Shown: positions 57,701 to 64,000 of the stretch, one piece after another
Layout of the letters: every line of letters begins with the position of its first letter
Numbering within the stretch: position 1 is the first letter of the stretch
NCBI RefSeq assembly: GCF_024713975.1
Contig: NC_091108.1
Coordinates: 5,695,001-5,759,000, forward strand
Reading direction: 5' to 3'
Length of the DNA: 64,000 nucleotides
Source of the DNA: Paralichthys olivaceus
Lineage: Eukaryota; Chordata; Actinopteri; Pleuronectiformes; Paralichthyidae
Position numbers and translations under genes: made by a program
The notes under the pieces: generated by a model
What the model was told of the DNA's origin: nothing
Databases searched by the model: none
The model's input: the letters and a program-made list of their open reading frames with translations, nothing else

Positions 57701-60589
57701 TTTTTTTTAATCAGCCCCAAGAAACCGATCAAAGTTCGCAGCAACTCACCAGAACCTCCGAGAAACGTGATGAGCTGCAGGAGGATGACACAGACTTACA
57801 AATACAGTTCTTACATAATCAGGATTTAGTTCGAACAAACTTTGCTGATCTTAAAAAGAATAGTTTGACAACTCAAAAGTCCTCTACTGACCCTTCCCTG
57901 ACCCTTCAAGCACTCCTCAGTCTTCCTCAGTGTCTGTAACTTATTTTACTTTATTTATTTCTCTATTCGTGATCTTCACGTTGTTTTGCTTTTGAATTTC
58001 ATTTTTAACCCGTAAAACACCTCGTAACTGTGTTTTCAAAGAAGCTATATGAATAAAGATTATTATCATCATCAATTACAGTACTAATAACATTAATAAC
58101 AACATCAGCAATAATAACAATACGTCATTTATACAGGACATTTGATTCATAAAATGCAGCTCAAAGTGCTTTAAAACAAAATCACGATATAAGATCAAAA
58201 TAAGAGCGTGCTAGCAATAAAACAACGATAGGATAAAAGCATAAAACTAGCAAAAGGTATAAAAAGAAGTAAAAAATAATGACGCTGGTGTTAAAAAATA
58301 GGTCTCAACATAATTATAATAATGACGATATGTGAGACAAATTGACAGTAAGATGACTTGATGTGCACATATGACATTCTGGTGAAAGTGCACAAGAAAA
58401 ATAAACTATATGAGAAATATCCATTTCAGCAGAAGCTCCTGAGGAATAACAGTCATGTGTGACAGGCATGAGTGGGAGTCATAAGCAAAGATGAGTAATT
58501 TGTGAAAAAATAAGACAAGGGATGATTCTAACAATATATTATTCCCAGTTTGAGCAGCATTCAAATCCTCAATGTTCAGTTTTTAATCTATTTCTTTCTC
58601 AACACACTTTTTACTGTTCACTCTTGTTTATGTACCTCTCCAGTTTCTCCCCTAGAGGTGTCGTTGCACAGGTGGTGAATGTGAACTAAAGCAACATAGT
58701 TGACATTTCACTGATTCAGATTTTCTTCCCCCTCCTGTAATCACCATGTTGACGTTTCTACACGCGGTGGCGCAGTGCTGCCTCACAGTGAGAGGGTTTG
58801 AATCCAGCAGACAGTCGGGCCTTTCTTTAACAAAGTCAGAGAAAGACTCCACACGACAGTGACAAAACAGGCATGATTGATGAGAGGAAATAAAATCCAA
58901 ACAAAAGAACAAACTCATTGGTGTGTTCTGTAATAGGTCAGTAATGTTAAGGATGAGGCCCACGATGTTTAACCTCAATCTTTGGAGTCAGTTGAGGATG
59001 TTTAGTCATTTACAGTCACAGTCTGAGAAACATGTTGAACATATTTCCTTCCTCATACAACACTTTTTGGATGTTTTGAAACCGGGATTTTTTTTTTCCC
59101 AGCTTCCCTTTTTTGTTGCCTTTGTACCTATGTGGACACTTTCACTTCACTGGGAATCAAACATGAAAACATCATGGACTGCGGATTTGTTCCTATAACT
59201 GTTCACAAAAGCAGCTCCAGTATGACTGAACCCTGGATTAGCTCTTGTGCAGAGACTTAGCTTTAAATCAGATTCTGTGAACATCTTTTCAGTTTGTCTT
59301 TACTGAGGATTAATATCTGACATTTGTGTTTGAACAAACTACTTTCATTTGATTTGTGCTGTGTGCAGACAGTGGTGTGCTTGTCTGCTAAAGGCAAGTT
59401 AAGCTTGAGATTAACTTCCCCCTGCTCAAGATAGTCATCAGTTTGAGTAAAACCTTTCACCCAGAGGTAAGTTCAAAACCAAGATGCCCCACTGTGCTAA
59501 TTTATCTTCACATGAACACAACACAACACAACATAACACTAGGGGGGCAAAGCACATACCTTGACCAAGGCCAAACAGTCATTTCACAAACTTATGAATA
59601 TAAAATGTTCCTGATTTTTATCATCGAGATCCATGATTTCTTTTCTCTGGGGAAACTGAGAAAATGTTGAAAACCCCATATCTTGCTATGTTTGCCAACA
59701 AACCAACCAACAAATGGACAGGGGTGAAAACATAATAACAAAACATGACGTGACACAATTTAATGCAATGTAATGTAACATCCTCCTCATCATCCATAGT
59801 TTTAAAAGTGTTTGCATTAAAGGAAGAGGCATGTAAAATCATTTGCTTTGACATCCTGTAACCTGAGGTAAGTTTCAGAAAGTTCATAAAGCACCAGTAT
59901 GTTCAAAACATGAGAATAAGTTTATAGGGCCACAAACTGTTTCGTAATTCAGAGATGTAATCGCATTTCTTCATTTTTGCAATTTGTAAAACCTTCCAGA
60001 CCAACTGGCATCACAGGAAAACCGCCATAATGAGATCATCTTTTTACGACCTTGTGGTAAAGAGATTTAATCACTGATCACAATTGTAGCCTCTGTTGTA
60101 GAGTGAACCCCTTTTTTTCTTGCTCTGACCTTCTTTCTCAATCTCATAAAGAAACAGAGTTGAGGCAGAATTTACTGGACAGAAATAACACTAAAATCAA
60201 CTGTGTTTGTTTTTTTGGTTCAAATTATGGTGAAGGAAAACTGAGTAGAGAACATATTTTAAGACTTTGTATTGCTCAACAGTGACCCAAAGTTTTCTGA
60301 AAGAATACTTTAAGTTTGCCTTCAGGCAGGACTCCGTTTACAGACAAGCCACTGCATGTGTTTATGCTGTTTGCAACAGATGGCCCTTATCTGTCAGTAG
60401 AGCTCAGCTTGTACTTTGACAGTTTCCCTTTCACTTCTTTTTTATTAATCCATCATCACCATATGATTAGTCCAATGTCCACAGTGCATTTATGAGTTAC
60501 CATATTTCAATTGTTAGTAGGCCACAGACATTCATTCCTGCTTAACTCTGATTATAATAAAGCTAAATGTTCATTGTACATTTTTGTGT
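57701..60589. other. Intergenic DNA upstream of ranbp3
   Basis: No gene seen. A segment at about 58120-58280 (CAGCTCAAAGTGCTTTAAAA with TTTATACAGGACATTTGATT before it) resembles a widespread teleost dispersed repeat of the type ATTTATATAGCACATTTC, recalled. A partial SINE is listed separately. Confidence 0.45.
58761..58860 (+). mobile_element. Partial tRNA-derived SINE (5' head)
   Basis: CACGCGGTGGCGCAGTGCTG, CCTCACAGTGAGAGGGTTTG and AATCCAGCAGACAGTCGGGC match the head and B-box region of the same SINE family as 39.4 kb. The 3' part is missing or too diverged. Confidence 0.6.
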
Positions 60590-61090
60590 TGTCTAACATA
60601 TTAAACCATTCTCTAGAACAGCTTTCAACCACCTGCCCTGAGAAACTAGTCCACACATTTGTTACCTCTAGAATAGATTGCTGTAATTCTGTATTATCAG
60701 GATGTCCCAGGAAGTCTGTGAAAAGCCTCCAGTTGGTCCAAAATGCTGCAGCACGAGTGCTGACAGGAACTAGAAGGTGAGATCATATTACTCTTGTCTT
60801 AGCTTCTCTACATTGGCTCCCTGTAAAATTGCGAATAGAATTCCAGATCCTGCTCCTCACATATCAAAGAGCTCACAACACCATATCATCCAAATAGATC
60901 ACTTCGTTCCCAAAACCCAGGCTCTCTTGTGGTTCCAAGAGTCGGTAAGAGTAGAACAGGAGGTAGAGCAGATACCAGGCTCCTCTCCTGTGGAACCAGC
61001 TCCCACTCTGGGTTCTGGAGGCAGACACCATCTCTGCATTTAAGGTTAAACTAAAAACGTTCCTTTTTGATAAAGCCTGTAGTGGGTAGT
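60590..61090 (+). pseudogene. L2-type LINE relic (end of reverse transcriptase ORF)
   Basis: The forward frame reads LVHTFVTSRIDCCNSVLSGC, RKSVKSLQLVQNAAARVLTG, then after an in-frame TGA ASLHWLPVKLRIEFQILLL. A later block LKTFLFDKACSG is also visible. These are the C-terminal reverse-transcriptase motifs of L2/Maui-type non-LTR retrotransposons as recalled. The copy is 5'-truncated with nonsense and frame-shifting changes, so it is dead. The 89-codon open frame at 60511-60780 is its longest intact piece. Confidence 0.85.
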
Positions 61091-63570
61091 TTAATTTAAC
61101 CTAAACTAACCTAAGCTTACCTATCCTGACCTAACCTAAACAGCAAACAGTAACAGTAAAGTAAATACTAAATATACATCTCTACTGTAGTTTTTTTTAT
61201 ACCAGGTGCCAAAGTAAAGTTCCTTACACGCTGATAAATGGCTTCTTGGACGTCATCTTTCACGCATTCATAACGACTGAAAGATGAATCAACATCTCAT
61301 TGTATGAAAGGAATGCTAAAGGCAACACAGTGTATCATCACACAGCCTCATTCCAAGTTCCCTAGGCGGTGGACCATCATCTCTCCTGACAGCTCAATGC
61401 CAAGTTACACAATCATAAACAGGAATAGAGATAATAGCAGCCAACTATAATTTTTTTCTCTTGTCAAAATCACTGGTTGATTTGCCAACCAACATTCAGA
61501 TCACTTTCATGTTGATCAAACCCTCAAGTCATAAAAGACTGAGGTAATTCTGCATCAAAATATATTAAGTTGCATTTGCACCGCCTTAGAGGCTTAGAGA
61601 GGGAAGAAACATTACATTTGCAGATCCTTGCATACATCATGATGCACAGTCATAGGGTTCTGCAGCAGCAGTACACAACTGAAGGGACCGCCAGTATCCT
61701 GGAGGCTACGGAAATGAGGAGGGCCATGAAAAGCTTCACTGGGCCTCAGCAGGGTGGGTGTGAGTGCTGGTAAGAACATAAACAGTGAAGTGTGCTATCA
61801 GATGAACACTCAGGCACACAGGGCTCATTAATATCTGTCAAAGTGTTCAACAAAGAGAGCACAGCAGTTTATTTACAGGAATGAAAAGGGAAAGCTGTGG
61901 AGGATATACTCTGTGACAATGCTGACAAGTGCTTTTAAGTTTCTCAACTGTCAGAACACAACATGACTCAAGGGAGGAAAGTTCAAATATCTGCGCTACT
62001 GAAGTTTCACACATCAGAGTTCAGCTCAGAATACAGACGAGCATAACGGAGACAGTCAACTAGCTTTTAATTTTAAACTAGTTTATTTTTCAAACAGAAT
62101 GGTACTCAGCAGAGCACAGTCGACCACTGAGGCCCAACAGTCCCCTTAAATTCATTTAGGCTGCATCAAACTGCTCGCAGATCTCTTCATCAAGATCTTT
62201 GCATCATTTGTTGGAAAATTGACAAATGTCCAAAAAACGTCAGAGCTGGTAATGTGGGAAAAAACTGTCTCAATCAAATCTACTCCAACTCTATTCTCAG
62301 TTGACCCGTACTCCACCCCTCCTCTAAGGTTCAATTAACAGCTATGGAAACCTAACCTCCTTGGTGAGCCTCACATAGCAACTCAATAACTTAGCAATAT
62401 ACTGACCTAAGTTTCAAACACAATAATGAAGGAAGTAGAGAAACATCCTCATATCACTGATGTTGACATATCTGACACCGATCTTTTATATATTTGCATT
62501 AATATGCTTTGAGGATTTATTGACTTATTATTTGTGGTTTCCTGTCAGCTCCTAGAAAAAAAATGGCTCTACCACATGTTATTTTAGTTCATTCTTTTAT
62601 TTGGAATCACTTAGTGTCACTTATATAGTGTTAACACTCTACGCAGTCATCATCAGCTATGTACCTTTTTACAGAGGGATCCATTCAGCTTAGTTTTAAA
62701 GAAAAGACATGTAACATATGGTGTTTCTTTCACGTAGGTTTGGAAAAACTTAAATGATACTAATAGTTAATAATAGTAATGATAATAATGATTTATGGCC
62801 TAATACAACGTGTGGGGAGGGGCTTCCACATACATTTAGAAGTAAATGTGAAACAATAAAGAAATGAAGACTGTGAGTTCATCGTTATCATGCTGTTTGT
62901 TATCAAATGAAGCTGAGGGGATTTCACAAACAGCAGGTTTGTGAAATTTGAGACAGATCTGTCTCACGCATGCCTTCAGATGAGATATTTATGGAGAAAT
63001 TAAAAAAGTTTCATTCCATTCTTCAACATTAAATATCTGACATCACATGTTATGGGAGTATCAGTCATTGTTTATCATTTTGGTTGTAAACAAACAACAA
63101 CAACAACACAGGAAGTGCCTTTGATGAGACTTGATTGATAAATATTAGTCTTTATAAGTAATTTGTACTCAGTGAGTACTATGAGCACTATTATGTGAGG
63201 CGGAATATGTCTGTCAGAGTGAGATGTTCAAACCTTGTGAGATGTTAACAAGCCAGATTCCAATTACAGGAACCTATGGCAATATGGGAGTTAATGTCAT
63301 GGTAAAAAAATGGCCTGTTTCCTCTTCCTGATCTAAATGTATAATCATCAAATGTTTGTAATTTGATAGAAATGTTTTCACATAAATTTACTTAAATCAT
63401 AAATATGTCCAGCTCTGCTTTTTTGAATCCACAATTTGACATAAAGGTACATGTTAAGATTCAAATGTTTGTATTCAGCAACAAAGTTTTCATGTGTCTT
63501 CCTTGAGCTCTTGTGGAATAAAAAAAAAACGAAAAAAATGAGCTCAGGTGCAAAGTCGAGGTTATTTATG
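61091..63570. other. Intergenic DNA, right part
   Basis: AT-rich with short CAA and ATA runs (for example CAACAACAACAACAAC near 63097). A 67-codon open frame at 61570-61773 has no recognisable domain. No gene or complete repeat identified. Confidence 0.4.
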
Positions 63571-63593
63571 GTAATATGATATCCGGCTGAGTG

Positions 63594-63671
63594 CTACATA
63601 AGAGCGCCTCGTTTGCACAAGTTGATAGATGCAAGACGAGAGAGGTAAAGACGACACCTGGAGCAATAGAG
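63594..63671 (+). promoter_or_regulatory. Candidate core promoter and first untranslated exon at window edge
   Basis: A TATA-like CTACATAAGAGCGCC near 63594 is followed about 30 bases later by a short sequence (ACAAGTTGATAGATGCAAG..., GACACCTGGAGCAATAGAG) ending at a consensus donor GTGAGT at 63672. It could be the first exon of a gene continuing beyond 64000. There is no coding evidence in the window. Confidence 0.3.
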
Positions 63672-64000
63672 GTGAGTAAATGTGAAACTATGACTAAAAT
63701 TAAAATCTGTTAATCAGGCAACAATATTTTTCTTATTAAGCACGGAATATGTCTGTAAACCTTTGTAAAAGATGTTTATTTTCTTAATTTAACTTAATTT
63801 ATTTCTTCTTTATGTTTTTTACTTAGCGATAACAGCTCACATTAATGCACTTTATCAGGATCTAAATATGCTACATTTCAAGAATTGTATTTTATTTATT
63901 TTTCAACTGAATGATTAAAATCTATAACCGAATGACAATAATCTAAATACGGGATACATTTAGAGTCAATAGACATAAAATGCAAACGTGTTAATGATTT

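Overview
The window looks like nuclear DNA from a ray-finned fish, most likely a spiny-rayed (acanthomorph) teleost. The genes are split by GT-AG introns and their proteins match jawed-vertebrate families. The DNA between them carries teleost-style repeats: a tRNA-derived SINE, an L2-type LINE tail, another dispersed family, and many CA/GT microsatellites. There are no operons, CRISPR arrays or prokaryotic features. I recognised no stand-alone tRNA, rRNA or miRNA gene.

Three genes are well supported. (1) The 3' part of a LAR-type receptor protein tyrosine phosphatase lies on the + strand, with 11 coding exons between 1681 and 17274. They encode 550 residues: the active D1 domain, the inactive D2 domain and the conserved C terminus, followed by a 3' UTR of about 2 kb. 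The ectodomain and membrane segment lie before the window. Most paralogue-diagnostic residues favour ptprf, although the start of D2 reads like ptprs. (2) Neurturin (nrtn), a GDNF-family ligand for GFRalpha/RET, lies on the + strand in two coding exons (30637-30901 and 31236-31672). It encodes 233 residues with a signal peptide, furin-type sites and the seven-cysteine knot. Two untranslated 5' exons near 24.5 and 25.0 kb are possible. (3) Ran-binding protein 3 (ranbp3) is complete on the - strand, with 16 coding exons from 57464 down to 47862. It encodes 506 residues and starts in a CpG-rich promoter near 57.2-57.7 kb. All exon phases close in all three models.

Layout: 1-19.3 kb phosphatase exons, introns and 3' UTR; 19.3-30.6 kb intergenic or nrtn upstream DNA; 30.6-33.7 kb nrtn; 34.1-36.25 kb a C-depleted AT-rich degenerate repeat; 36.3-46.1 kb repeat-bearing intergenic DNA with a speculative unidentified gene at 38.97-39.85 kb; 46.1-57.6 kb ranbp3; 57.6-64 kb intergenic DNA with SINE and LINE relics and a possible promoter and first exon at the right edge.

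The three genes do not form one pathway. The phosphatase and nrtn both act in neurite and neuron biology, and RanBP3 acts in nuclear export. Their closeness is best read as ancestral linkage: in human, PTPRS, NRTN and RANBP3 sit close on chromosome 19p13.3, and PTPRF and ARTN sit close on 1p34. I found no convincing new molecular system. The most unusual signals are the three-letter AT repeat beside nrtn, a perfect 15-bp hairpin in the phosphatase 3' UTR, opposed CA and GT repeats flanking one D2 exon, and the unidentified exon-like segments around 39 kb.
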